From the NCBI GenBank assembly GCA_963821935.1, contig CAWGFM010000004.1, positions 186,001 through 250,000 on the forward strand: a stretch of DNA of 64,000 bases. The letters run 5' to 3'. The translations under genes were made by a program, and so were the position numbers. The notes below the pieces were generated by a model, which saw only the letters and a list, made by a program, of their open reading frames with translations, made no database searches and was not told the DNA's origin. Source of the stretch: JAOUEA01 sp963821935. Its GTDB lineage: Bacteria > Actinomycetota > UBA4738 > HRBIN12. Shown here in pieces: positions 56,837 through 64,000 of this stretch. Within the stretch, counting starts at the first letter, position 1. The number at the start of each line of letters is the position of its first letter.

Positions 56837-57754
56837 CTACTCGACCTCGGTGAGCTGGCCGCGGAGGCCGCCGACGGCCTTCGTGTGGATCTGGCACACC
56901 CTCGATTCCGTCACGCCCAGGATCTGCCCGATCTCGGCCAGGGTGAGCCCCTCGAAGTAGTAGAGGGTCACGACGATCTTCTCCCGCTCCGAGAGCTCGT
57001 TGATGGCCGCGGCGAGCAGCCCGCGTGTCTCCTGGGACTCGACCCCTTGCGTGGGATCGATGCCGCGGTCGGCGAGCGTGTCGATGAGCGACACCTGCTC
57101 GCCACGATCGCTGCCCACCGACACCATCTCGTCGAGGGCCAGCACGGACACGAACGAGATCTGGGACACCACATCGTGCAACTCTCGCAGCGAGATCCCG
57201 AGGCGCTCGGCAAGCTCCTGCTCGGTGGGCTGACGCTTCAACATGGCTTCGAGATCGGTGTTGGCCTTGTCGATCTCGCGAGCCTTGAAGCGGATCGACC
57301 GCGGCACCCAGTCCATGGCGCGGAGCTCGTCGATGATGGCGCCCTTGATGCGTGGGATCGCGTACGTCTCGAACTTGTTGCCTCGGCCGGGCTCGAACTT
57401 GGTCAAGGCATCGATGAGCCCGAACATGCCGTAGCTCACCAGGTCGGCCTGCTCGACGCTGGCCGGAAGCCCGGTCGCGACGCGCGAGGCCACGTACTTC
57501 ACCAGCGGCGCGTAGTGCAAGATCAGCTTCTCGCGGGCATCGACCGCGCCGGTGGTCTTGAACTCGTGCCAGTGCCCACCCAGCTCGTCATCGACGTGCG
57601 GCGGGATGGTGATCGTGGCGGTGCCGCCCGAGCCCGCACCCGATGTGGTGCGCGACGCGGAGGTCACGCGAGGCTTCGGCTTCGTCTTCGCCTTGGTGGC
57701 CGGCTTCGGGGCGGTGCCGACGGAGGCTGTCTTCTTGGCGGTGGCCACCGTCAC
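56837..57754 (-). CDS. whiG: WhiG/FliA-type RNA polymerase sigma factor
   Basis: Sigma-28 group, 305 residues from GTG 57754, overlapping xerC (GTGA). A 55-residue Lys/Thr/Ala N-terminus is followed by region 2 (SYGMFGLIDALTKFEPGRGNKFETYA), RIKGAIIDELRAMDWVPRSIR, region 3 (QPTEQELAERLGISLRELHD) and region 4 (LTLAEIGQILGVTESRVCQIHTKA). In Streptomyces WhiG controls sporulation; in other bacteria the class drives flagellar genes. Neither process is otherwise visible here, so the regulon is unknown. The gene symbol reflects position and family. Confidence 0.88.
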   Translation of the reverse strand: MTVATAKKTASVGTAPKPATKAKTKPKPRVTSASRTTSGAGSGGTATITIPPHVDDELGGHWHEFKTTGAVDAREKLILHYAPLVKYVASRVATGLPASVEQADLVSYGMFGLIDALTKFEPGRGNKFETYAIPRIKGAIIDELRAMDWVPRSIRFKAREIDKANTDLEAMLKRQPTEQELAERLGISLRELHDVVSQISFVSVLALDEMVSVGSDRGEQVSLIDTLADRGIDPTQGVESQETRGLLAAAINELSEREKIVVTLYYFEGLTLAEIGQILGVTESRVCQIHTKAVGGLRGQLTEVE

Positions 57755-58692
57755 GCCCTCGGGTGCGACTGTTCGTAGGCTTGGAAGAGCCGAGCCCGGG
57801 ATACATGGGTGTATCGCTGCGTGGTCGCCACGCTCGCGTGCCCCAACAGCTCCTGTACCGCTCGGATGTCGGCTCCCCCTTCCAACAGATGGGTGGCGAA
57901 CGAGTGCCGCAACGTGTGCGGCGTCACCCGCTTGCCCGGCAGCACTGTACCGCCATATCGTTCCACCATCGAACGGATATCGCGTGGGCTGAAGCCTTTC
58001 TTCCTCTTGTTGTAGAAGAGTTCTCGGCCGCCTTCGGGAGCCATGATGCCCCGGCCCTGTGTCAGGTAGGCGCTGAGTGCGTCCACGGCGTGGTCCGACA
58101 TGGGGATCTCGCGCTCCTTGGACCCCTTGCCCAACACCAAGACGCGTCCGCGATCGAGATCGATCCGGTCCACCGTGAGACCCGCCACCTCCCCGACCCG
58201 CAGGCCGGAGCCATAGAGCAACTCGAAGACCGCGCGATCGCGCTGGGCTACCGCATGATCCAAGGGGTCCGACCCTTCGCCGGGATCGGGTGGCGATGGC
58301 GATTCGGTCAACTCGGCCGCTTCGCGGGCCCTGAGCACGGTCGGAAGCCGGTTCACGACCTTCGGCCGGCCCAGGAGCACCGATGGATCCTGGGCAACGC
58401 GGTGGGTCGCGGCCGCCCACCGGAAGAACGTGTGGATGCTGCCCACGCGCCGTGCCACCGATGCGCGCGCATACCCCAGGGTGTGCTGCTGAGCAAGGAA
58501 CCTGCGCAGCAGCGGATACGTGACATCGGTCAGTGAAGAGTCCTGCCGCGCACAGAACACGCCCAGCTGCACCAGATCGCGGTGGTAGGCCGCGACCGTA
58601 TTGGGCGACAGGCGTCGTTCGAGCGCCAGGTGATCCTCGAAATCGCGGATCAGGCGGACCTCGGACGCAGGGAGATCGTCTGCGGGCCTCAC
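57751..58692 (-). CDS. xerC: Tyrosine recombinase XerC/XerD type
   Basis: Resolves chromosome dimers at dif. It has 313 residues. The N-terminal SAM-like domain (RRLSPNTVAAYHRDL) precedes the catalytic domain, which has GSGLRVGEV, LGKGSKEREIPM, HTLRHSFATHLL, LGHAS and TQRYTHV: the full R-K-H-R-H-Y set. It lies between dprA and whiG, its usual actinobacterial site, so it is the housekeeping enzyme and not a mobile integrase. Confidence 0.94.
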   Translation of the reverse strand: MRPADDLPASEVRLIRDFEDHLALERRLSPNTVAAYHRDLVQLGVFCARQDSSLTDVTYPLLRRFLAQQHTLGYARASVARRVGSIHTFFRWAAATHRVAQDPSVLLGRPKVVNRLPTVLRAREAAELTESPSPPDPGEGSDPLDHAVAQRDRAVFELLYGSGLRVGEVAGLTVDRIDLDRGRVLVLGKGSKEREIPMSDHAVDALSAYLTQGRGIMAPEGGRELFYNKRKKGFSPRDIRSMVERYGGTVLPGKRVTPHTLRHSFATHLLEGGADIRAVQELLGHASVATTQRYTHVSRARLFQAYEQSHPRA

Positions 58693-58704
58693 GGGCCGTG
58701 TCTA

Positions 58705-59850
58705 TCAGCGGTCGGGAGTCGGTGCAAGGAGCCGTCGTTCGTACCGCCCACCCACGCTCCGGACCAGCCCGCGAAGTTCCAACGTGACGAGGGCCGCGAT
58801 GACCTCGTGGGTCTGCATGCGCACCCGGGTGGCCAGCACATCGGGCGGCGAGGGTTCGACCAGGGCCTCCCACGCGGCGCGTTCGCGAGGCTCGAGTCCT
58901 TCGGGGGTAGCCTCGGCAACCCTGCCGACGAAGCCCAGGTCCGAGAGCAGATCGGCGGCGCCTCGGATCAAGGTGGCCCCGTCGCGGATCAGGGCCAGTG
59001 GCACCTCGGCGAGGGGGCTGGTGACCGGCCCCGGCACCGCGTACACGTCGCGACCGAGATCGATGGCGTGGTCGACGGAGATCATGGATCCGCTGCCGTC
59101 GGCGCCCTCGACCACGACGAGGGCTTTCCCCAACGCCGCCACCAGACGGTTGCGCGCCGGGAATCGGAACGGCTCGGCCTCGACGCCCGGCGCATACTCG
59201 GTGACGACCGCCCCGGCGGCCGCGATGCGCTCGACCAGCTGCGCGCTGCCCTTGGGATACGGCACATCGAGGCCGGACCCCAGCACCGCGATACTGGGCC
59301 CTTCGACCGCCAACGCCCCGCGGTGGGCTGCCGCGTCGATCCCGCGGGCGGCCCCGCTGACGACACAGATACCGACCGAGCCCAGGCCCGCCCCGATGGC
59401 CATGGCGGCCTCGTTGCCGAGCGAGGAGCAGTTGCGCGCCCCGACCACCGACACCGCCTGAACCAGCTCGGCCAGGGACCGCCCGCGGACGAACACGCCC
59501 ACCGGCGGGTCGTGCTGCAGATCGAGGAAGGCGGGCACGTACTCATCGTCGCCGGGGATCACGAACCGAGCGCCGGCAGCTTCCAGGCGCCGGACGATCG
59601 TGGCGGGATCTGCCCCGCGGGCCGCGTCCCGGTCGTTCTCGCTGCCCACGCGGCCTTCACACACCGCTTGAAGGCACCTTTGGGCCGTCCTGCACGACCA
59701 CGCGAGCGCGTGGAGCGTGCGCGGCGTGATCCCTCGCAGGGACGCCAGCACCAGGAGTGCTTCACGCGCTCCGGCACCCGAACCGAAGCCCGGCGGGAAA
59801 CCGGCGGGGACGGGCCGATCGACGCGATCATGGGACCCATCACGAGGCAT
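58705..59850 (-). CDS. dprA: DNA-processing protein DprA
   Basis: Loads RecA on incoming single-stranded DNA during transformation. It has 381 residues from ATG 59850, overlapping comM by 11 bases. The Rossmann-like core has VSVVGARNCSSLGNEAAMAIG, VVSGAARGIDAAAHRGAL, VLGSGLDVPYPKGS and FRFPARNRLVAALGKALVVVEG. A C-terminal winged helix (PDVLATRVRMQTHEVIAALVTLELRGLV) is present. The comM-dprA pair is common; no other competence machinery is in the window. Confidence 0.95.
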   Translation of the reverse strand: MPRDGSHDRVDRPVPAGFPPGFGSGAGAREALLVLASLRGITPRTLHALAWSCRTAQRCLQAVCEGRVGSENDRDAARGADPATIVRRLEAAGARFVIPGDDEYVPAFLDLQHDPPVGVFVRGRSLAELVQAVSVVGARNCSSLGNEAAMAIGAGLGSVGICVVSGAARGIDAAAHRGALAVEGPSIAVLGSGLDVPYPKGSAQLVERIAAAGAVVTEYAPGVEAEPFRFPARNRLVAALGKALVVVEGADGSGSMISVDHAIDLGRDVYAVPGPVTSPLAEVPLALIRDGATLIRGAADLLSDLGFVGRVAEATPEGLEPRERAAWEALVEPSPPDVLATRVRMQTHEVIAALVTLELRGLVRSVGGRYERRLLAPTPDR

Positions 59851-61378
59851 GGGCCAGCCCCTCGTCCGGGAAGCCGTCTCGATACGACAACGCCTCGGCC
59901 ATGTGTCCGGCTTCGACCGGATCCGAACCCTGGAGGTCCGCGATCGTGCGAGCCACCTTGAGGGCGCGGTCGAACCCCCGGCCGGTGAGCCCGAGGGCGT
60001 CGACGGCGCGCCCGAGGAAGGCTTCGGCCTCGGCACGCATATGCACCTGCCTGCGGGCGACCGGGCCCGGCAGGTGCGCGTTGCACGAGACGCCGAGAGG
60101 TTCCCAGCGTTCGCGTTGACGGTCGCGGGCGGCCTGCACCCGATCGCGGATGGTCGTCGACGGCTCGCCAGGATCGCCGTCCATGAGCTCGGCTTTGGTG
60201 AGCCGCGGCACGCGTAGCCGCAGGTCGATGCGATCCAGCAGTGGACCTGAAAGCTTCTGGCGGTATTGCTCCGCCCGGTCGGACCGGCACCGGCAGTGCC
60301 GCCGGGGATCGCCTTCGAACCCGCAGGGGCAGGGGTTGGCGGCGGCGACCAACGTGAACCGAGCCGGGAACTCCACCGAGCCCACCGCCCGGGTCACGAC
60401 GACGCGGCCGTCTTCGAGCGGTTGCCGCAGGCCTTCGACGGCATCGCGCCGGAACTCCGTGAACTCGTCGAGGAACAGGACCCCGTGGTTGGCCAGCGAG
60501 ACCTCGCCCGGCCGCAGGTACGTGGTGCCGCCGCCCAGCAAGCCGGCTTGCGAGATGGAATGGTGCGGTGACCGGAACGGCCGGGATCGCAAGACCCCGT
60601 CGCCTGCGGCCAACAACCCCGCCACCGAGTGGAGCTGGGTGGTTTCGAGCGCCTCCTCGTGACTGAGCTCGGGCAGGATGGTGGTGACGCGGCGAGCCAG
60701 CATGGTCTTGCCCGCCCCAGGCGATCCGACCAGCAATGCGTTGTGGCCACCCGCGGCCGCAACCTCGAGCGCGCGACGGGCCTGGTGCTGCCCCCGGACG
60801 TCGGCGAAGTCGACCGATGGTGGCTCGTTCGCCGCGGCGACCACAGACGAGGGCGATCGTGGATGCCAGGTGCCCCTGAGGAAGCCGACGACCTCGGTGA
60901 GGGTGGAGGCGGCCACCACGCGGAGTCCTTCGACCTGCGCCGCCTCTCGGGCATTGGCGGCGGGCACGACGACACCGGTCAAGCGCCGGCGGGAGGCCGC
61001 GATGGCGACCGACAGGATGCCGGGCGTGGGCATGAGCTCGCCCTTCAACGAGAGCTCTCCCGAGAACGCGTACCGGTCGAGCGAGGCGGCGGGCACTTGC
61101 GCGGTGGCGGCCAGGACGCCCATGGCGACCGGCAGGTCGAGGCCGGGCCCGTCCTTGCGGAGGTTGCCCGGCGCGAGGTTGACCGTGACGCGTCGCAGCG
61201 GCCATTCCAGGCCCGAACCCTCGACGGCGGGCCGGATGCGGTCGCACGCGTCGCGGACGGCGGCACCCGGCAGGCCCGTCAGCGTGAGCGACGGCAGACC
61301 TCGACCCACGTGCGCCTCGACGGTCACCAGATGACCGCCGACTCCCAAGATGGAAACGCCCAGCACCCGTCCGTACAT
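59840..61378 (-). CDS. comM: ComM/YifB family Mg-chelatase-like AAA ATPase
   Basis: Helicase that promotes branch migration in recombination of transforming DNA. It has 512 residues from ATG 61378, chosen because TACGGT ends 7 bases earlier. The N-terminal ChlI domain (VTVEAHVGRGLPSLTLTGLP) precedes the AAA core with Walker A GSPGAGKTMLARR and Walker B GVLFLDEFTEF. The cysteine cluster NPCPCGF is followed by RHCRC, and the C-terminal domain contains LTGRGFDRALKVARTIADL. Confidence 0.95.
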   Translation of the reverse strand: MYGRVLGVSILGVGGHLVTVEAHVGRGLPSLTLTGLPGAAVRDACDRIRPAVEGSGLEWPLRRVTVNLAPGNLRKDGPGLDLPVAMGVLAATAQVPAASLDRYAFSGELSLKGELMPTPGILSVAIAASRRRLTGVVVPAANAREAAQVEGLRVVAASTLTEVVGFLRGTWHPRSPSSVVAAANEPPSVDFADVRGQHQARRALEVAAAGGHNALLVGSPGAGKTMLARRVTTILPELSHEEALETTQLHSVAGLLAAGDGVLRSRPFRSPHHSISQAGLLGGGTTYLRPGEVSLANHGVLFLDEFTEFRRDAVEGLRQPLEDGRVVVTRAVGSVEFPARFTLVAAANPCPCGFEGDPRRHCRCRSDRAEQYRQKLSGPLLDRIDLRLRVPRLTKAELMDGDPGEPSTTIRDRVQAARDRQRERWEPLGVSCNAHLPGPVARRQVHMRAEAEAFLGRAVDALGLTGRGFDRALKVARTIADLQGSDPVEAGHMAEALSYRDGFPDEGLAHAS

Positions 61379-61385
61379 GGCAGGC

Positions 61386-61391
61386 ACCGTA
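61386..61391 (-). promoter_or_regulatory. -10 element (TACGGT) of comM, leaderless
   Basis: TACGGT is followed by 7 bases and the ATG at 61378; a GTG at 61387 overlaps the hexamer and is rejected. Confidence 0.6.
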
Positions 61392-61468
61392 TGCGGCTTC
61401 GCGCGGCGGCACCGTGACGTCCGTCACTCGACGAACGCCTGGTGGACGAGCCTGGGTCCCGGCGCTGC

Positions 61469-61474
61469 TAGCCT
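61469..61474 (+). promoter_or_regulatory. -10 element (TAGCCT) of the decarboxylase gene, leaderless
   Basis: TAGCCT is followed by 7 bases and the GTG at 61482. Confidence 0.6.
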
Positions 61475-61481
61475 CGCGGCC

Positions 61482-63017
61482 GTGTCGGACGACTTCGCCT
61501 GGAGCCCGGAACCCGAGCTGATCGACTTCCGCGAGGAGGCACGCTCGCGCGCAAGCTTGGAGGCACTCGGCGAGGCCACCTGGCGCGAGGCCATGGACTG
61601 GCTCTACGGCGAGGCGATGGTCCGGCCGATGCATGTGCGCAGTTATCCGGAGGCACGCGAGGCCTACTTCGGTCCCACGTCGTTGCCCGCAGCCGCACCT
61701 GCCTCACCGCGGCCCTGGAACGAGGTGCTCGCCGAGTTCCGGGAACGCATCGCGCCCTCGACCTACAACGCGCAGCACCCGGGGTCGTTCAGCTACTTCA
61801 CGCCGCCCCCGCTGCCGGGGTCGATCGCCGGAGAGCTGCTTGCCCAGTGGATCCATCAAGGGGTCGATGTGTGGCATGCGGGACCGATCGGCACGTTCGT
61901 GGAGGAAGAGGTCACGGCCTGGCTCCGCGACCTGGTGGGCTACGGCCCCGATGGCTGGGGCGTGCTCACCAGCGGCGGGGTCATGGCCAACCTGATGGCG
62001 CTGACGGTGGCCCGCGACATCTGGCTCGCGAAGCTCCGCGGTCTGGCCGGTCCTCCGAGAGGCGCCGCCCTGGAGGATGTGCGCGTCTACGCCAGCGATC
62101 AAGCGCACTTCTCGGTGGCGCGCGCACTCGGGATGCTCGGATTCCCCCGCGAGACGCTGGTGGTGATCGAGAGCGACGAGCGGTTCCGTCTGCAGGCTGC
62201 GCCGGTGGCCGAGGCGATCGGGCGTGACCGCGGGGCCGGGCTCACCCCGTTGGCGATCGCGGCGGTGGCCGGGTCCACGAACACGGGATCGGTTGACGAC
62301 ACCGGCGGATTGGCCGAGGTCGCCGAACGCGAGTCGATGTGGCTGCACGTCGACGCTGCGTACGGCGGCGCGGCCCGGCTCAGCCATCGTGACGCGGGCC
62401 GGGTGCCGGGCCTCGAACGAGCCGACAGCGTCACCGTGGATCCGCACAAGTGGTTCTTCCAGGCCTACGACATCGGTGCGCTCATCGTGCGCCGCCGCGA
62501 GGACCTGCTGCGAACGTTCCACCAATCTCCCGAGTACTACCGGTCCGCGCGGCCAGAGGACGAGCCGCTGGACTGGTACCAGTACTCGATGGAGGGAACG
62601 CGTCGGTTCCGCGCGCTGAAGCTGTGGATGAGCTGGAAGCAACTGGGCACGGAGGGCTTGGGCCGCCTCATCGAACGCAACGACGACCTGGCTGCGTACC
62701 TGGCGGAGGTCATGGGCGCCGCTCCGGACTTCGAGACCACGCCGGCTGCGCCCGAGCTGGGCGTTGTTTGCTTCCGGCACCTTCCCGATGGCGCCGGGGA
62801 CTGGGCGCCCGACGCCCTCGACCGCTATCAGGCGGGTCTGCAGCGAGCGCTGGAGGTCAGCGGCGAGGCGTGGGTGAGCGTCACGACGCTGCGGGGCCGC
62901 ACACACCTTCGCGCCGGCATGGTGAACTACCTGAGCAGGCGCGACGACGTCGACCGCATGGTGACCGCGCTGCGTCGCCTCTCAGAAGGCGTCGTGGAAG
63001 ACCTGCACCTGCGTTGA
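61482..63017 (+). CDS. Pyridoxal-dependent group II decarboxylase
   Basis: Aromatic-L-amino-acid/glutamate decarboxylase fold, 511 residues. The PLP lysine is in VTVDPHKWFFQAYDIGAL. HVDAAYGGAA holds the aspartate that pairs with the pyridine nitrogen. HPGSFSYFTPPPLPGSIAGELL and LTSGGVMANLMALTVAR are family motifs. It resembles the tryptophan/tyrosine/DOPA decarboxylase branch, but the substrate cannot be told. It is monocistronic, and its last 36 bases overlap the convergent yraN. Confidence 0.92.
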   Translation: MSDDFAWSPEPELIDFREEARSRASLEALGEATWREAMDWLYGEAMVRPMHVRSYPEAREAYFGPTSLPAAAPASPRPWNEVLAEFRERIAPSTYNAQHPGSFSYFTPPPLPGSIAGELLAQWIHQGVDVWHAGPIGTFVEEEVTAWLRDLVGYGPDGWGVLTSGGVMANLMALTVARDIWLAKLRGLAGPPRGAALEDVRVYASDQAHFSVARALGMLGFPRETLVVIESDERFRLQAAPVAEAIGRDRGAGLTPLAIAAVAGSTNTGSVDDTGGLAEVAERESMWLHVDAAYGGAARLSHRDAGRVPGLERADSVTVDPHKWFFQAYDIGALIVRRREDLLRTFHQSPEYYRSARPEDEPLDWYQYSMEGTRRFRALKLWMSWKQLGTEGLGRLIERNDDLAAYLAEVMGAAPDFETTPAAPELGVVCFRHLPDGAGDWAPDALDRYQAGLQRALEVSGEAWVSVTTLRGRTHLRAGMVNYLSRRDDVDRMVTALRRLSEGVVEDLHLR

Positions 63018-63347
63018 CGCCGACGGACCGGGTCCCACCACAACGCTGGCGACGTCGAACCTGATCGCGAGCGGGTTGATGCCGTGCACCACCAGGAACG
63101 TCTGGGCGAGTGACCGCAGCTTCTGCCGCTTGCGGGACGTGACGGCCTCGAACCCGGCGCCGAAGCGCCCGCCACGGCGCGTCTTGACCTCGCAGAACAC
63201 CAGCGTGTCGCCGCGCGTGAGCACCAGGTCGATCTCGCCGATGCTGCACCGCCAGTTGCGCACTACCACCCCGTAGCCCCGCCGACGGTAGTGCTCGGCG
63301 GTGGCGTCTTCGCCCACGGAGCCTGTGGTGAGGCGTTCCTTGGTCAC
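62982..63347 (-). CDS. yraN: YraN/UPF0102 family nuclease-like protein
   Basis: Holliday-junction-resolvase-like fold, 121 residues from GTG 63347. This start is chosen over GTG 63377 because TATCGT ends 7 bases upstream of it. GSVGEDATAEHYRRRGYGVVVRNWRC opens the family pattern. GEIDLVLTRGDTLVFCEVKTRRGGRFG contains the D and ExK of the PD-(D/E)xK site. It is standard between rnhB and comM. Function unproven. Confidence 0.92.
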   Translation of the reverse strand: MTKERLTTGSVGEDATAEHYRRRGYGVVVRNWRCSIGEIDLVLTRGDTLVFCEVKTRRGGRFGAGFEAVTSRKRQKLRSLAQTFLVVHGINPLAIRFDVASVVVGPGPSASTQVQVFHDAF

Positions 63348-63354
63348 CCCGGCG

Positions 63355-63360
63355 ACGATA
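63355..63360 (-). promoter_or_regulatory. -10 element (TATCGT) of yraN, leaderless
   Basis: TATCGT is followed by 7 bases and the GTG at 63347. Confidence 0.55.
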
Positions 63361-63435
63361 CGCAGATGCACCGACACGCGTTGAGGGATCCGGAGTCACG
63401 GCCCGGGCACCTCAGCCCACGGCGGGGTGACGGCT

Positions 63436-63756
63436 CTAGGGGGTGGCTGGCGTTTCGGGGATGGTGGTGGGTTCGTCCCGACGGGCCAACTCTTCCACGT
63501 TGACGTCGCGGCGGGTCATGACGCGGACGGTGGCCACGAATCGCGCGGGACGGAACATGTCCCAGACCCAGGCGTCCGCCAGGTCTACGCGGATCCAACC
63601 GCCCTCGAGATGCTGCACATCGACCGTGTTAGCCAGGTAGAAGCGACGCTCGGTCTCGATCACGTACGTGAACATCGGCAGCACGTCGCGATACTCACGA
63701 TAGAGCTCCAGCTCGCGTTCCTCTTCGAATCGCTCGATGTCGTCGTCGCTCATCAT
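63436..63756 (-). CDS. DUF2469 protein (actinobacterial)
   Basis: 106 residues. ELELYREYRDVLPMFTYVIETERRFYLAN and ADAWVWDMFRPARFVATVRVMT, then DVNVEEL, match the family, which is found almost only in actinobacteria next to rnhB. Function is unknown. The first of two adjacent ATG codons (63756) is taken because GATACT ends 7 bases before it. The C-terminus is Thr/Pro-rich. Confidence 0.93.
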   Translation of the reverse strand: MMSDDDIERFEEERELELYREYRDVLPMFTYVIETERRFYLANTVDVQHLEGGWIRVDLADAWVWDMFRPARFVATVRVMTRRDVNVEELARRDEPTTIPETPATP

Positions 63757-63763
63757 GCCCCCC

Positions 63764-63769
63764 AGTATC
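63764..63769 (-). promoter_or_regulatory. -10 element (GATACT) of the DUF2469 gene, leaderless
   Basis: GATACT is followed by 7 bases and the ATG at 63756. Confidence 0.45.
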
Positions 63770-63782
63770 CCAGCCCAGCCTC

Positions 63783-64000
63783 TCACGGCGGCACCGAGCT
63801 CGCCGACGGGTCGGTGTCGACGAAGCGGAACAGCGAGGGCTGGCACACGGGCGCGAACGACATGCGGTGCAAGGGAGTTGGGCCGTGGCGCTCGAGGGCG
63901 TCGAGGTGATCGGGGGTTCCGTAGCCCTTGTTGTGGTCCCACCCGAAGTCGGGGTAGCGCTTGGCCACGCGGCGCATGATCCGGTCGCGCGTCACCTTGG
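63783..64000 (-). CDS. rnhB: Ribonuclease HII, C-terminal end only
   Basis: Removes RNA from RNA-DNA hybrids. Only the last 72 residues lie in the window; the gene continues beyond 64000. KVTRDRIMRRVAKRYPDFGW and HNKGYGTPDHLDALERHGPTPLHRMSF are the diagnostic C-terminal motifs. The rnhB-DUF2469-yraN order is the standard actinobacterial one. Confidence 0.93.
   Translation of the reverse strand, partial: KVTRDRIMRRVAKRYPDFGWDHNKGYGTPDHLDALERHGPTPLHRMSFAPVCQPSLFRFVDTDPSASSVPP

Noticed and set aside
57751..58692. Tyrosine recombinase as sign of an integrated element
   Set aside because: It is in its conserved chromosomal position between dprA and whiG, with no flanking repeats or phage genes.

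Overview
The window is high-GC DNA from an actinobacterium (Actinomycetota). The support is gene content and order. DUF2469, a WhiG-type sigma factor, an Eis-like protein, a TIGR03086 protein and a mycobacterial-type LexA box are present. The order rnhB-DUF2469-yraN-comM-dprA-xerC-whiG-M23-rpsB-tsf-pyrH-frr-cdsA-dxr-rseP-ispG-proS-rimP-nusA-ylxR-infB-DUF503-rbfA-nrnA-truB-ribF-rpsO-pnp-M16-dapB-dapA-rnj-ftsK-cinA-recA-recX is the familiar actinobacterial housekeeping block. RNase Y together with RNase J points away from the RNase E-using Streptomyces/Mycobacterium type and towards a deeper or uncultivated class, which I cannot name.

Layout. 1-5.8 kb: rny (cut by the window start), recX, recA under a LexA box, thpR, cinA and a RodZ-like protein. 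5.9-7.4 kb: ppa, a GNAT and a small hypothetical on the other strand. 7.5-12.7 kb: ftsK, RNase J, dapA. 12.7-16.4 kb: a cobalamin adenosyltransferase, two secreted proteins, a histidine phosphatase and a shortened Eis-like protein. 16.4-23.3 kb: PIG-L deacetylase, dapB, M16 peptidase, pnp, rpsO, ribF. 23.3-28.9 kb: a five-gene plus-strand island set into the otherwise conserved ribF/truB neighbourhood: a betaine-type binding lipoprotein, a PAP2-kinase fusion, a lipoprotein, a canonical PAP2 phosphatase and a second PAP2-kinase fusion. 28.9-35.8 kb: the rimP-nusA-ylxR-infB-DUF503-rbfA-nrnA-truB translation cluster. 36-41.6 kb: a broken DUF4394 gene, proS, an attenuated trpE-trpG operon and a TIGR03086 protein. 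41.6-53.5 kb: a secreted protein, ispG, yjbQ, a two-component system, rseP, dxr, cdsA with a long acidic extension, frr, pyrH, tsf, rpsB. 53.7-64 kb: a membrane protein with a PQQ propeller, M23 peptidase, WhiG-like sigma, xerC, dprA, comM, a PLP decarboxylase, yraN, DUF2469 and the end of rnhB.

Expression logic. About twenty genes have a TAnnnT-like -10 hexamer ending only 5-10 nt before the start codon, with no ribosome-binding site. This is the signature of leaderless mRNAs, and it fixes several otherwise ambiguous starts. Inside operons many genes are joined by 4-bp ATGA/GTGA overlaps. A third group (rny, recA, dapA, pnp, rpsB, trpE, infB, nusA) carries clear AGGAG-type sites.

The most interesting material is the PAP2/kinase island, where two fusions carry ruined PAP2 active sites beside an intact PAP2 enzyme. 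Next are the leaderless trp attenuator, the pervasive leaderless promoters, the Eis-like protein lacking its acetyl-CoA segment and the 305-residue acidic extension on CdsA. There are also single-base indels in infB, the DUF4394 gene and the rpsB tail, and RNase J lacks a start codon for its first beta strand. The indels sit at G/C runs and may be assembly errors rather than biology. No tRNA, rRNA, insertion sequence, prophage or CRISPR was seen, and no gene-free stretch exceeds 300 bases.
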